A stretch of 64,000 bases of DNA, taken from Mesostigma viride. Taxonomy: Eukaryota > Streptophyta > Mesostigmatophyceae > Mesostigmatales > Mesostigmataceae. A program made the translations under genes and the position numbers. The stretch spans positions 5,001-69,000 of the forward strand of contig RPFO01000465.1 in NCBI GenBank assembly GCA_009746045.1. The letters are read 5' to 3'. Positions 10,410-20,996 of this stretch are shown piece by piece (the first letter of the stretch is position 1; every line of letters begins with the position of its first letter). A model generated the notes under the pieces. That model did no database searches. It was not told the DNA's origin and saw only the letters and a list, made by a program, of their open reading frames with translations.

Positions 10410-11339
10410 AATTAATTAATTAGTTAATTAATTAATTAAGAACATACCTCCGTGGGGAGGATTAATTAATTAATTAATAGACACGTGACTGCGTCACGTG
10501 AGCATAAGTCCTCAGAGGGAGGGGAACATGGGATGGAATGGATTAAATTAAAATTAAATTAAATTATAACATGCCTCCGTGGGGAGGTCATGTAGCACAT
10601 ATTCCATGATGGATGGGGTGGAGGAAGCCGCGTGGTCGAACTATACTAACGCTAGGCTATCTAGAAAATCCTAACTACACTACTCATCAAAACGCCTCCT
10701 CCGCTTGGGGGGAGGTGGCTTGCCCACAGGGTCATGGAATGGATGGTGTAAGCTATCTAGGTCCTAGTTACAGGGTTGTGGGCACCGCGGCCCGAATCGC
10801 TGTGAATGCCATACTTGGTCACACGCGGAGCCCCCACAGGCTTGGGGGTGGTCTCCTTCATCACTACTTGCCATCTATCCTTGCGCACCATCTGCCTCCA
10901 TATTATACAGACAAACCAGGAGGCTGCCCGGGGGTGAGCCCGTCACGTCTAGTGTAGCAGATGTCCATGCCGAGTCTATCACGAAAAGTCCACGGGTGGC
11001 GGCCCTAGCCGCGCGCGGCCGGGGGCACGCCAGGTGAGGACATATCGCCCAGGCTGGGTGGGCTTGGTGCCAGCTAGTCTATCTGATGTATCTACCTGAT
11101 CTGTGCGGGCCAGGTGGGGAGGATATGTAACACATATCCCTGAGAAGGGGCATATGGTTTTTAATACATTCTAGGCGACAACCTGCAGGTGGTGGGTGTA
11201 AACTGCCACCTACTCGGGGTGCACAACTGAGTTGCACCTGCATGCACCGGCACCTTGTATTCCAGCATCTATGCAAAGTTGCGGACCTGGGGTGGAAGAT
11301 GATCATGGCTAAGCAATGGCAATTAAAAAAAATTAAATT
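10410..11339 (-). mobile_element. Mosaic of truncated LINE 3' ends (families B, A and C)
   Basis: Read on the minus strand: a B-type 3' tail (11339 to about 11118) is fused within its terminal hairpin to the C-terminal coding end and 3' UTR of family A (about 11117-10745). A 190-bp family-C insertion (10733-10544) interrupts this. Then come the A terminal hairpin (10482-10500), a TTAA tract, a very short B-type end and another TTAA tract. The same modules occur intact elsewhere in the window, which is how the pieces were recognised. Nothing here is likely to be translated. Confidence 0.75.
10544..10733 (-). mobile_element. 190-bp 5'-truncated family-C LINE insertion with 11-bp TSD
   Basis: ATGGAATGGAT flanks it at 10533-10543 and 10734-10744. 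Inside, on the minus strand, is the end of a LINE ORF (basic, proline-rich tail then TGA), a short 3' UTR, a terminal hairpin at 10569-10593 and an AATTTAA-type tail. It sits inside the family-A 3' UTR. Confidence 0.8.
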
Positions 11340-11894
11340 AAAATATAACATGCAATGGCTATACCAGAATGCTATGTCTGGCCTCATAAGGCGCAGACGA
11401 CAGGGTATTTTCTGATTTGGCACACCGCAAAGGTGAAATCCATTTGCGTTCAGTGCCGGTCCGCGCGACAGGGTAGCCCACAACAGAAACCTAATTGGCA
11501 ATTGCTCTGTGGAGGTAACCCCTAATCTGTTTTGGGGGTGACCCATTTAGAAAGGCTACCTGTACTTGTAGAATTTGATTGACGCATTTTTGGCCACCAT
11601 CATGTGGAGGAATTGGATTCCATTTCCACCCCACGGAGGACTTATGCTCACGTGACGCCGTCTACGTGTAAAATAAATCATTAATCAATCATGGAGGAAG
11701 CCAGCTGCTGAAAGCGCTTGCAATGCATGTTGTATGCCGTGCCTTTCTAGAGATGGCCGGAGGTCATAGCCCTCGACCTGGCACGCCCCCCCCGCCTGAG
11801 CTCCGCCTCTTAGATGACACCAACTAAACCACCAGGTAAACCTCCCCCAGCTTCAGGCCGCTTCAAGCTGCTCGGCAGTTGGCTTCCCGACTGC
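11340..11894. other. AT-richer spacer; diverged element flank
   Basis: No coding exon was seen. A degenerate relative of the family-A 3' hairpin (CACGTGACGCCGTCTACGTG near 11651) followed by AT-rich sequence suggests an old LINE end. Confidence 0.35.
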
Positions 11895-11909
11895 GAGGGC
11901 AACATATAT
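11895..11909. repeat. Target-site duplication of the REL-type LINE (left copy)
   Basis: GAGGGCAACATATAT here is identical to 16648-16662 and brackets the minus-strand LINE. Confidence 0.85.
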
Positions 11910-12044
11910 ATTAAAAATATAATTACTTACAGCAGAGTGAAATCACTCAAACCAAAGCAAACGCCCAGCTATAAACCTATATACAGAGCCATGTCAAAGC
12001 TCTATACTACGATAAGACCAATGGAAACGCCTAACGGGAGGAAC

Positions 12045-13583
12045 CTAATAGCCCTGCTGCACCGCAAAATCAGCCCGCGTACGGCGGAGCATGATGTCAG
12101 CCATGGCCCGAGTCAGCGCCACCGACAAGCGCTGACGCCAATATGACGTCCAGGTCCGCGCCGACCATGGGGCCCGCTGGCCCTCCAGGTCCAGCCGGTC
12201 CTCCCGGAGCCGGCAACACTCCTTGAAGAAGGCGGAGGTCAGGGGCCCCATGGCCCCAAACTCCTCCAGGACAAAGGGCACCACACGATGGTGCCCGACG
12301 TCGCCGTAGGCCAGGAGCTTGGCCCGCTCCGCCCGGTCCGCCGTGTAACCTGCCGTGAGGGAGGCCCCAGCCACGTGGCTAAGAGCCAAGGGCCGCGCCA
12401 CCGAAACGTCAATAAGCAGATGCCGGCCACCCCCCTCAAAGTCCAGCACCACGATGTCAGGCCGGTGGTTGGGGGAATAGAAGGCAGCGCCATCCGCATC
12501 CTCGGACCGGATGTTCGCGTGGGGGAAAACCGACCGAATCATGGCGAGCACCACCGTCAGGAGGACAGTGTGCAAATACAAATACCAATTCTGATTCTGT
12601 TGGCCCCCCATGCAGGCAAGGTAGTGAGTCCCCGTGGGATCCAGCGGCTGCCCACAGCTACCACAAGGCCGCCCGGCCGGAACAAGAGGCTGCGGGGCAA
12701 ATAGCTGGTGCCGGAGCGCCACCGAGTAGTGGCTGGGAGCCAAGGCGAATGGGGGGGCCATGGGAAGAGCACGAAGGTACGCCGAGCCCACACTCCGCAA
12801 GGAAAGCGAGAACAGCCACGCACGTCCCTGGGCGTTGAGGTCCGCGAAAAGAGCAATCCAATCAGCCGTGTGCAGAATACCCGCGTAGGTTTTCTGGTGT
12901 TTATCGATGACGCGAGCAGGGAATGCGGCGGGAGATTGAACGGAGGCGACCGAGGGAGTGCCGCGAGGGAGGTGGCGCTGTACCGCCTGAGCGGCACGGA
13001 CGGGAGAACAGGCCTGCTGGATCTCAGCATAGGCCTCCTGGATGGCGGTGACGAAGGGCAAAGGGCTGCTGGGGTCCAGGAGGTCAGGCGCTGCCGTTGC
13101 CAAAAGGGGCAGGAGCCGGCAGCTTTCCGCCCACGACTGAGCGACGGAGCCCAAAAATGCTGCTGGGGCCAGCCGGGCGGCACGAGTCAGACCGCAGCCA
13201 CCCATCCGTGCAGGCAGGGAGGCAATGCGAATAGCATGTGGCGGGAGGTCGGGGCCCGGGACCAGCTGCGCCAAGGCCGACTGGATGCGTTCGTCGTGGC
13301 CCTCGGCGGCCAGCCGGACCTGAGCCGGAAGAGCGCCCCGGAGCCAGTGAACGACGCGAGGGTGAGCGCAAAACCACAGAAGCAGACCCTTGGTCTGCGA
13401 ATCATGAAGGCGCGCAATCAAGGGCAGTACCTCAGTGCGTGCCTCGAGGGCGGCCCGCAGAGCATCGATGACAAACGCGGGGTCGCCAACCGGAACGCCG
13501 AGGACATCCAACCCATGGAGGCGCTCGTCCCGGCCCAAGAGCTGGGGCGGAAAGCCGGAGCAATCACCTTGGGGCGAGTACAC
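12045..13583 (-). pseudogene. LINE ORF, C-terminal part: RT thumb, Cys knuckle, REL endonuclease
   Basis: About 512 residues. Around 12600-12670 a knuckle CGSCG-(x)n-GTHYLACMGG (C-x2-C-x(9-10)-H-x3-C pattern) precedes HRPDIVVLDFEGGGRHLLID, around 12395-12480. That is the RPD...D.(V)xV core of the restriction-like endonuclease that follows RT in R2-type LINEs. The frame joins the RT segment through an indel near 13590-13600, where the sense should run into KCAVYSPQGD. Confidence 0.75.
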
Positions 13584-13589
13584 CGCGCA

Positions 13590-14254
13590 CTTGGCAGGGT
13601 CAACTGGAGGTTGATGTCGGCCACCGCGGTCTGCAGTGCCAGCAGAGCCGCGGTGGTGTCCGGCACAGGGCCCAGAAGGTAGATATCATCCAAGTAGGCC
13701 TGAATAGCGACCGCCGGGTGGGCAGCATGGACCGCTTGGAGGCAACCCTGGAGGGGGGCGGCAAAGTACAGGGGTCCCAGGGGGTCCCCTTGCTGGGTGC
13801 CCGACCGCGACAGCAGGCCGCCGCGAGTGCCGTCCTCCATGATGTGAACCAGTTGGCCGGGCTGGCCGTAGCACACGGCTGTCCAAGCGTACAAGTCCTC
13901 GAAGGACTCCATGACGGCCGCAAACATGCTGGCGCGGGACAGACTGTTGAACGCGTTGTGGCAGTCGACCTTGACGACAGCGTGGGTGGGGTGGGCCTCG
14001 AGGTAGGCCTGCACCGAATGGATGAGGATATCCGCCCCGCCTGGAGTCGTCACCCCCAGCTGGGCCGCCACCGAGGTCTCACCCGCTGCGAGGGGCGGGC
14101 AGAAAAAGGCACGGAGCTCGGGCGCCTTTTGGCGGCAGATCACTTTGCCCACGAGCTTGCGGAGCACCTCACCGCAGGCGATCGGGCGCACCTTGCCCTC
14201 GGGGGGGGCAAGACACCCTTGAGCAGAGCGAGGAGGCGAGCGCCCGCTAACCAC
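13590..14254 (-). pseudogene. LINE ORF, reverse-transcriptase core
   Basis: Contains the fingers/palm motifs: KVRPIACGEVLRKLVGK, VVKVDCHNAFNSLSR (motif A), GTQQGDPLGPLYF (motif B) and YLDD at 13685-13696 (motif C). All catalytic aspartates are present. Separated from the upstream frame by the C8 run at 14201-14208; one more C would restore continuity. A non-LTR RT is certain. Confidence 0.88.
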
Positions 14255-16383
14255 TCGCGCGCAGCGGGAGGAACGCGACCAGCCGCCAGGTCAATGAGGG
14301 TGTCAAAGAGAATGTCCTCGCCCCCATGCCCCACCAGGACCTCCAAGTGCTCGTAGCGCCAGCCCGACGGCCCGGTAGAGGAAGCCCGCGGGACCGCACG
14401 CATCACCTCCAGGAAGCAGTCGCGGTCCAGCCGGAGGGGGGCCGGCAGGGGGTCCGGCACGGGCAGCTGGAATCCGGGCTCCGCAGGGTGAAGAGCCTCC
14501 AAGGCCGCCAGGGTAGCCGCATTGGCGGGGGCCAGCTTGGCCATTTCCAAGCGGGTCATGGCCCGGCTGAGCTGCCCCTCGCGGACGAGGCGGATGACGT
14601 CGGCGGCCACCCGCTCGAAGTTGACCTCCCCCGACAGCCGGGCCGTGCGCGGGGGCGGCACGCCAAACAGCCCCTCCCAGTCCCCCTGCAGAAAGCGTCG
14701 GCAACGGGCAATAACCGCACCCTGGAGGCCGCGCACACCACGCCCGAGAGGGGTGAGGAGCAGGCGGGGGGTCACCATGTGCAGTTTAAAGCCCAGCGGG
14801 TCGTCCGGAGCGGCGTGCATGCGCCGGAGAGAAACGATTGCACATTGCGCGAAAAGGCTACGCGCGCGGTGGGGGAGGTCGGTCAGGGTAGACGTCGGGT
14901 TGATGGCGCATGCATCCCAGGGAACCGTGTCAAGCCAACGCCAACTGGCCGAGTAGTCGGGCGGCGGGGGCTGGGAGCCGGTGGGAGCCGAGGCGGGAGG
15001 GGGGGAGGGGGCCGGGACTGCTGGCCGGTTGAGGGGCCGTTGAGCAACACAGGCGCGCGCGTGCTGAGCGCGCCCGTGAATGGAGTACACCCGCTGGCAG
15101 TGAGCTTCCGGGCACCGGTAACAGCTCATGGCCTGCAGATCCGCCGCGCCGAGATCGGGGTGCACAGCGCGAAGGTGCTGGCAGAGGAGGTTACGGTTGT
15201 GGAACACACCAGCACACGGGGACCCCGTGGGAAGCAGCACGGCACACCGGTGAAGGCCGTCGGCGGGCGCTGAGTGGCGGGGAGCGGCGCCAGCAAAGGC
15301 AGGACGTGGGGCCTGCGGCGTCTCCCCAGCCGGGCCGGCAGGCGCGCGCACCACGACCCGACCAGCGCCCGGCAGGCCCGCCGGGGCCACGGAGGAGGCA
15401 GTGCCCACCGGGGAGACCCCCAGCGGAGGGGGATCGAGAACGCCGGCGCCCCTCCCAGGGGGACTCGCCAGCGCGCCCGCGACCACCCCAGGCCCCGGCA
15501 ACGAGGCCGGGGGCGGCGGCCGAGGGGTCGGGGAGGCAGCTGGCCCCGGGGCCCGGTGGGGACCCGGCAGGGGACCCAGCGAGACCGGGGGCGGGCCGAG
15601 AGGAAGCGCAGTCCCAGGGGGCGGCACAACAGCCCGGCACAACGGGCAGCGCGGCACGGAGTGGAGCAAGCTGCGCGCGATGCACGCTTGATGGAATGTG
15701 TGGCCGCACGCGGGCAGGCGACACAAGCCATCCCCCGGCCGGAAGGGCTCAAGGCAGATGGCACAGGAGCCCGACTCGGGGTCGTCCCCCTCCAGAAGGG
15801 ACCGGACATGAGGGGGGGGCGGGTCCCAGCCGGCCTCCCAGCAACCCGGGAGAGCAGCAATCTGGGCGCGCGAGAGGATGCCGACCGGTTGGTCAGCCGC
15901 GGGGTGCCATTCGTGCGGGATGCCTGCCAACTCCAGGATGTCGTGGAGGAAGGCAGAAACAGGCGTCCCCGCGGTTAGGGGCTGGGCGCGCCCGGCCGAG
16001 TCCACCAAGATGGCCTGGCCGCCCTGAACCGCGATGGGGGCCCCGAACTCCACACGCAGCATGGCGGCCTGCGCCAGGCTGAGGGAGGTGATGAGAAAGC
16101 CCCCACTGGCAACCGGGCCGGGAGGCGGGGCCTGGGCGTCCAAGAAGAGGCGAAGCTGCCGCGGGGACATGAGGCCCAGGTCGGCGCCGCCCGCGAGGTA
16201 GGCCGCCCGCACCGAGACCTGTGCGTCTCGAGCCACCGCCGTGACGAACTCGACCACCTCCTGACCCACCCGCTCGTCCAGGGAAAGCAGCTCTTCCTGC
16301 CGGGCGGCCGGGAGATGCCACGGCAGCCGGCAGCCGGCGTGATATCCTTCCAAGACATACCCCCAAAGAGTCGAGGCCGTCAC
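14209..16383 (-). pseudogene. LINE ORF, N-terminal part with RING-H2 and C2H2-like fingers
   Basis: About 725 residues, then the frameshift. The RING-H2 lies at about residues 207-249 (15637-15765): C-x2-C, ACGHTFHQAC, RCPLCR, all eight ligands present. Two finger-like motifs lie at about residues 380-408 (C-x9-C-x12-H-x4-H) and 421-445. Such N-terminal fingers bind DNA in R2-type LINEs, but a RING-H2 there is unusual and its role is unknown. A Pro/Gly/Ala-rich linker separates RING and fingers. The upstream frame 16386-16647 appears to continue the protein beyond a C-run frameshift. Confidence 0.8.
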
Positions 16384-16647
16384 CGGGGGGCGGCGGAAAG
16401 AAATGTCGCCCGCACCCGCGCAACTAGGGCCAGGAAGGCCGGGGGCCTAGGGAGCGAGGGGAAGGCGGCCGTCAACCCGACCGCGTCCAGCAACAAAGGG
16501 CAGTACGCCCAAGAAAAGGTGGCGCGGCCCACCACGCCGACAATGTGCGAGGGCGGCCACGAGGTGAACGCGTGGGCCCGGGGGCCGCCGTCCCACGCGG
16601 CAAGGACGGGGGTGGCGGCTGGGTGGCCAACCGCGGCCGGGGGAAGG

Positions 16648-16662
16648 GAGGGCAACATATAT
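16648..16662. repeat. Target-site duplication of the REL-type LINE (right copy)
   Basis: GAGGGCAACATATAT, identical to 11895-11909. It abuts a degenerate ORF1-type element on its right. Confidence 0.85.
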
Positions 16663-17757
16663 GACGACCCGGATCAGCATGGTGTGGGGAAGGACATCGC
16701 AGCCCAGCCGGCGCCTGCTGGCCCGGCCGGCGATGCCCCCTCCACCTGGGCGGACTTGCTTAAGCAGCACACCACCTCCACCACCTCCACGTACCATCAC
16801 GGCACAACTCAAGCAACAAGCCCTCGACCTTCGCGAGGTGGCCGAGCTCTACAAGCGCAGCCACAATGTCATCGTCAAGCACTTCGACCAGCTGGCAGGT
16901 GAGACCTCCACGAGCCTTCTCACGGCACTTAAGCGCGACATTCTTGCCCCCATGCAACTCACTGGTGAGCTGGACATTTCGGCTGTCCGCCTTCCCCGCG
17001 CGCGGGGTTTAAGGCTGGCCCGGCACCCGTGCTCCTCACCTTTAAGTACATGACGGACAAGTTGCATGGCGTTCCTCAGTTAAATGCCGCAAGAAGCTCT
17101 CGGAGACTCGCTTCACGCTGGACGACGACTTGACCTTGGCCCAGCAACAGCGGCGACGCGAGCTATGGCCGACCTACCTTCAGCTCCGGCAGCGTGCAGG
17201 GGGGAAGCCGGTATACTGGAGGGGGGCGGTCATCCACGTTGACCACAAGCCCTGGCAGGCCCCTCCTGCCACCCCAGACTAGGGAATATACCAGTAGTGT
17301 AGATTAGATATGCTTAGCCTTTGCAAGTGGCCCACGCGCATGTGCGCCCATAATGGCCCCCATGGATGATGCTTTCAGTATTTAGCCGCGCCCAGCTCAC
17401 AATGGGACCTCCCATGGATGATGCATTAAGAATTTAGCCATGCGATGCCTATGCAGGGAGTTACTCTCTGCTGAGATGCCATGTGTACACCAGCTATAGC
17501 CTAGCCACATACCCTCCACCCCATATGTCATGCAGGCCTTCTAGGCCCTCTCCTCAAGCCCCCCCTGGGTGCCTGTGCTTGTTAAGGACGGGCATGAACC
17601 ATCATGGCGGTGCAGGTGCACCTTGTGCACCCAGAGCAGGTGATAGTTGTACATCCTCCACCTGCAGGTTGTAGCCCTGATTGTATTACAAACCCATAGA
17701 TGCCCCTTTCTCAGGGCTATGTGTTACATATGCTCCCAACGGAGCTATGATTTTAAT
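16663..17757 (+). mobile_element. Degenerate ORF1-only LINE copy with B-type 3' end (B1)
   Basis: 16663-17282 is a frameshifted relative of the intact ORF1 at 19548-20996: shared phrases include PSTWADLLKQ, a conserved LDDDLTLAQQQ region and a terminal VYWRGAVIHVDHK-like stretch. The 3' UTR runs to a terminal hairpin (17726-17750) and TTAATTAATTAAT. No ORF2 lies between ORF1 and the tail. The REL-type LINE abuts its left side. Confidence 0.75.
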
Positions 17758-17767
17758 TAATTAATTA

Positions 17768-18500
17768 ATGGTGTGGGGGCAGCTCCACGAGCACCCTTGC
17801 TGCATGGTGGAGCAACCCCGCCCTGACCCGGATTACGTAAAACGCGACTTGTTCAAGGTCGTCATTCTGACAATCCTGACCTGCGGGCTCCGAGACGTGT
17901 GGACACTGACGCAGGAGCTGGAGAAACGACTCGACGGCAACGTCACCAAGCTACTGATGCTGCGCAAGGCACTTAATATATTCCCTTTGGCATGCACATT
18001 AGCAATGAGGATTTGTACTCTGATTTACCATATGTTTACCACATTCTTAGGCACAGGCGCCTGGGCCTAGCTGAGCATCTGGCCCGCACAGAGAAGGTAC
18101 GTACTGAGATAAATCTTGACAGACTAGCTGGCGACCAAGCCCACACAGCCCGGGCGTTTTGTCCTCACGTGGCATGCCCCAGGCTGCGTGTCACTGCCGG
18201 CCGGGCCGGCCGCCCTTCCGTGGCCTTTCCGCGATAGGCTAGGCATGGACATGTGCTACCCTCGACAGGGCGGGCTCACGCCCGGGGAAACCCTGCATGG
18301 TTTGTCTGAAATATGGAGGCAGATGACGCGTAAAGATAGGTAGCAGACAGTAATGAAGGACACCACCCCCCAGTCGGAGGGGGCTCCGCGTGTGACCAAG
18401 TTTGGCATGAATAGCGATTCGGGCCGTGGTGCCCGCATGCCTGTAATTAGGAATTAGATAGACTACAACCATCCACCCCATCTGACAGTCCCATACTCAT
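17768..18500 (+). pseudogene. Degenerate family-A LINE, ORF2 C-terminus and 3' UTR
   Basis: Starts directly after the TTAA tail of B1. A broken reading of the LINE C-terminal region is visible (WTLTQELEKRLDGNVTK, LRKALNI), followed by a 3' UTR carrying GGGGGCTCCGCGTGTGAC, GCGATTCGGGCC and CATCCACCCCATC. These match better-preserved copies at 25671-26321. Several indels and stops are present. Confidence 0.7.
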
Positions 18501-18885
18501 TTCCCTGAGGACATGCACCCGGCCCTCGCATTGTTAATTTTAATTCGGTTCAGCCAAAAGGCCCTTCGGAATCAGACAAGAGCGTTTTATTGGTTCAGGA
18601 AGTACTATGTACTGGACCCGGCCAATTAAATTAATCATTAGTTTGTTTGGTCGGTTAATTAACGAACAACCGTTGAACTGGCTGCGCAATTTCATGATTT
18701 TTTGTTTGTTTTGTATAATAACCCAGCCGGCTGCACTGTTCTTACCGCCAGTCAAAGCACATGTGTCAGCCAAAGATCATGTCATATTGCTTTGTTTTTC
18801 ACCGCGAAAGACGCGCTTTTGGCAGTCAAAGAATGTTTAATTACACCATCTTTGTTTGCACATTCTTTGTTTGGACATTCCTAAA
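18500..18885. other. AT-rich spacer with TTTGTTTG phrases; no gene seen
   Basis: Contains TTAATTAA tracts and repeated TTTGTTTG phrases. No coding or clear element module was recognised. Confidence 0.4.
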
Positions 18886-18889
18886 AGGG

Positions 18890-19245
18890 TAGGGAAACTT
18901 GCCACGAACACATGCCCAGATGTTGCTGGCCGACCTAGTGGTCACAGCCCAGTTTGAACACCGCATCCACTCTCTCTCCCTTCTTTGGACTGCCGTGCAG
19001 AACAAGACGCGGTGGCAGAAGATTGTCAAGGCTCACACGCCAGCCCCTGTGGGCAAGCCACCTCCCCGGCCCCAATTAGAGGACAGGAGGGAGGCGTTTT
19101 GATGAGTAGTCAGTAGTTAGAATTTTCTAGACTAGATAGGTTACAGTTAGGTTAGTTCGATTACGCGGCTTCCCCCACTCCACCCATCCATCAAGGAATA
19201 TGTGCTACATGATCTCCCAATGGAGGCATGTTATAATTTAATTTT
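18890..19245 (+). mobile_element. 5'-truncated family-C LINE end (C2)
   Basis: Opens inside an ORF end (LLWTAVQNKTRWQKIVKAHT then a proline-rich tail and TGA at 19100-19102), similar in style to LINE ORF2 C-termini. The 3' UTR closes with a hairpin at 19207-19231 and an AATTTAATTTTTTAAT tail. It matches the family-C insertion at 10544-10733. Confidence 0.7.
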
Positions 19246-19480
19246 TTAATCTTTGTTTGTGTGGGGGGTTGTGGGGTAACCCTGGGTATGCCCCTAAAAA
19301 CCCTCAGGCTCCTGGAGAGGCCTTTATATTCTCCCGAACCGGGGCCTCTAAATGTGTTCCAAGCCAATATCTGTGGGCTTATTATGTTGCTTACGAGCCA
19401 CGAGCCACGAGCGGACATGGCTGACGGCGGAGCTCAGAACTTTTGCGTCTGAGCCCCAAATTCAGTCAGGCTACTTGCAT

Positions 19481-19507
19481 CAGATGCGTCTTTTCAAGAC
19501 GCATCTG
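19481..19507. promoter_or_regulatory. Perfect 12-bp inverted repeat upstream of ORF1
   Basis: CAGATGCGTCTT-TTC-AAGACGCATCTG, a perfect stem with a 3-nt loop, ends 40 bases before the ORF1 start in the element's 5' region. It could be an RNA hairpin or a dyad binding site; function unknown. Confidence 0.7.
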
Positions 19508-19547
19508 CTAGTATAATCGGTTACGGCTGTAACGCAGTATTTTGCAA

Positions 19548-20996
19548 ATGCCACCAAAACGCAGCCTTGACAAACATTTTGAGCTGTCGTCGGCATTCCC
19601 GTCGACAGCAGCACGTGCGACATCAACTCCTGCGGACGCCAACCTTTTTGCGCTGATCGAAGCTCTCCCCCCCGGTCTGCCTCCCTCGACGCAGTGCTCT
19701 ACGCCAAATTCGTCGCCCATTCCCAAGAAAACCCGAACTTCCCATACCAAATGGGACGTCCGCCGCTTCGGCGCCGGCCAGCGGGATTTTTGCATCTTGG
19801 AAATCTTTACGCTCACGAAGGAACAATGTGACGATGTTATCAAGTTCCTGGCCCGCCATGACGAACTTTTCCTGCCTACCCCTGGCGACAAGGTCACCAA
19901 GCCCGCCTGGGAATGGCTGCTTCAAGAACCGGAGGCGTACTTGAAGGCAGTCATCATGTGCAGCTACCTGCGCTGCGACGCCCACGACATCACCCAGATT
20001 GGCTACGCTGGCCTCAGGAGCCTCCTGCATGAGCGCAGACGGGCAGCCACAGCAGCTGCAGCATCCCCGCAGAGCAGCACCTCCCCCAGCACGGACTCCA
20101 TCCGAGCTGCAGTGGCGGAGCAGCTGGCGCCGATGGCTGAGCAGCTCGCCGCCCTGAACGCGCCTGACGGCCCACTCAACACTCTCTCGGCCAAGGTCAA
20201 CAACATTGAAGCCAGAGTCGCCCTTAAGCTCCAGCCTCAGTTTACTGCTACGCAAGAGCACATTGCCACCAAAGTTTCCGAGGCCACAGCCACTGTGACC
20301 ACCCGCCTTAACCAGGTGGAAGGCCGAGTCGGCCAAGGCACCGTGAAACTTGAGGCAGTTGCCGCCAAGGTAGACGCCCTGGCCACGCAGGTCCCCGAGA
20401 TCGCCGAGCGAACGGCCACCATCGCCGCCCAACCTGCTGGTAGGGCTAGTGATGACCCCTCGACTCGCGCCTCCTGGGCGGACCTGCTCAAGAGCCAGGC
20501 ATCCTCTACCACGACCGCCATCACCACCAAGCTCCAGGAGCTGGAAGACACGCGCCGCGAGGCCGCTGACCGCGACCGTCGCCGCTGCCGGGTCATCCTC
20601 AGGCGCTTCGACATGCTGCCGGAGGAGACCCCAGACTCTCTTCTCGACGAGCTGAAGAAACAGCTCTTGGCGCGCATGCAGCTGCCAGGTGCGATACTGC
20701 AGGGCGCCTACCGCCTGCCCCATCCACGGGCCAAGGCTGGGCCCCCTCCAGTGGTCCTCACCTTCAGCGACATCACAGCCCGAGTTCGGTTCCTCTCTCG
20801 CCGCAAGAAGCTGGTGGACACCTCCTGGTCGCTTGACGACGACCTGACGCCAGCCCAGCAGCAGCAACGCCGCGATCAGTGGCCCGACTACATCCGCCAC
20901 AAGACCAACCCCGAGAAGCCCCAAGTGTACTGGCGGGGCGGGGACCTCTACGTCAACAAGAAACTGTGGAAGCCCCCCCGGGCTTCCCCGGGATAG
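19548..20996 (+). CDS. Intact L1 ORF1-like retrotransposon RNA-binding protein
   Basis: About 482 residues, ATG at 19548 (GCAAATGCC) to TAG at 20994-20996. An N-terminal region rich in Ser/Thr/Pro is followed by a long helical, coiled-coil-like stretch (about residues 180-300, with repeated N/Q-x2-V/I heptads such as VNNIEARVALKLQ). Then comes WADLLKSQA, a charged helix (ELEDTRREAADRDRRR), an RRM-like part (CRVILRRFDMLPEE, VVLTFSDITARVRFLSRRKK) and a terminal segment (SWSLDDDLTPAQQQ, VYWRGGDLYVNKK). The order coiled coil, RRM, C-terminal domain is that of L1 ORF1p, which binds LINE RNA as a trimer. It is uninterrupted, unlike the degenerate copies at 16663 and 22300. Confidence 0.8.
   Translation: MPPKRSLDKHFELSSAFPSTAARATSTPADANLFALIEALPPGLPPSTQCSTPNSSPIPKKTRTSHTKWDVRRFGAGQRDFCILEIFTLTKEQCDDVIKFLARHDELFLPTPGDKVTKPAWEWLLQEPEAYLKAVIMCSYLRCDAHDITQIGYAGLRSLLHERRRAATAAAASPQSSTSPSTDSIRAAVAEQLAPMAEQLAALNAPDGPLNTLSAKVNNIEARVALKLQPQFTATQEHIATKVSEATATVTTRLNQVEGRVGQGTVKLEAVAAKVDALATQVPEIAERTATIAAQPAGRASDDPSTRASWADLLKSQASSTTTAITTKLQELEDTRREAADRDRRRCRVILRRFDMLPEETPDSLLDELKKQLLARMQLPGAILQGAYRLPHPRAKAGPPPVVLTFSDITARVRFLSRRKKLVDTSWSLDDDLTPAQQQQRRDQWPDYIRHKTNPEKPQVYWRGGDLYVNKKLWKPPRASPG

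Larger units (their letters stand above)
11910..16647 (-). mobile_element. 4.7-kb LINE with RING-H2, zinc fingers, RT and restriction-like endonuclease
   Basis: A non-LTR retrotransposon bounded by a 15-bp perfect TSD. The coding region runs from the 5' junction to a stop at 12045-12047 in three or four frames. It is probably one original ORF broken at short homopolymers: near 16386 (C6), at 14201-14208 (a run of eight) and near 13590-13600. Order on the minus strand: N-terminal region, RING-H2, proline-rich stretch, two C2H2-like fingers, RT, Cys-rich knuckle, PD-(D/E)XK-like endonuclease. This order resembles R2/NeSL/CRE-type elements rather than APE-type LINEs. The 3' end is AT-rich. The open frame reaching the 5' junction suggests 5' truncation. 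As read, the copy is inactive unless the shifts are assembly errors. Confidence 0.85.
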
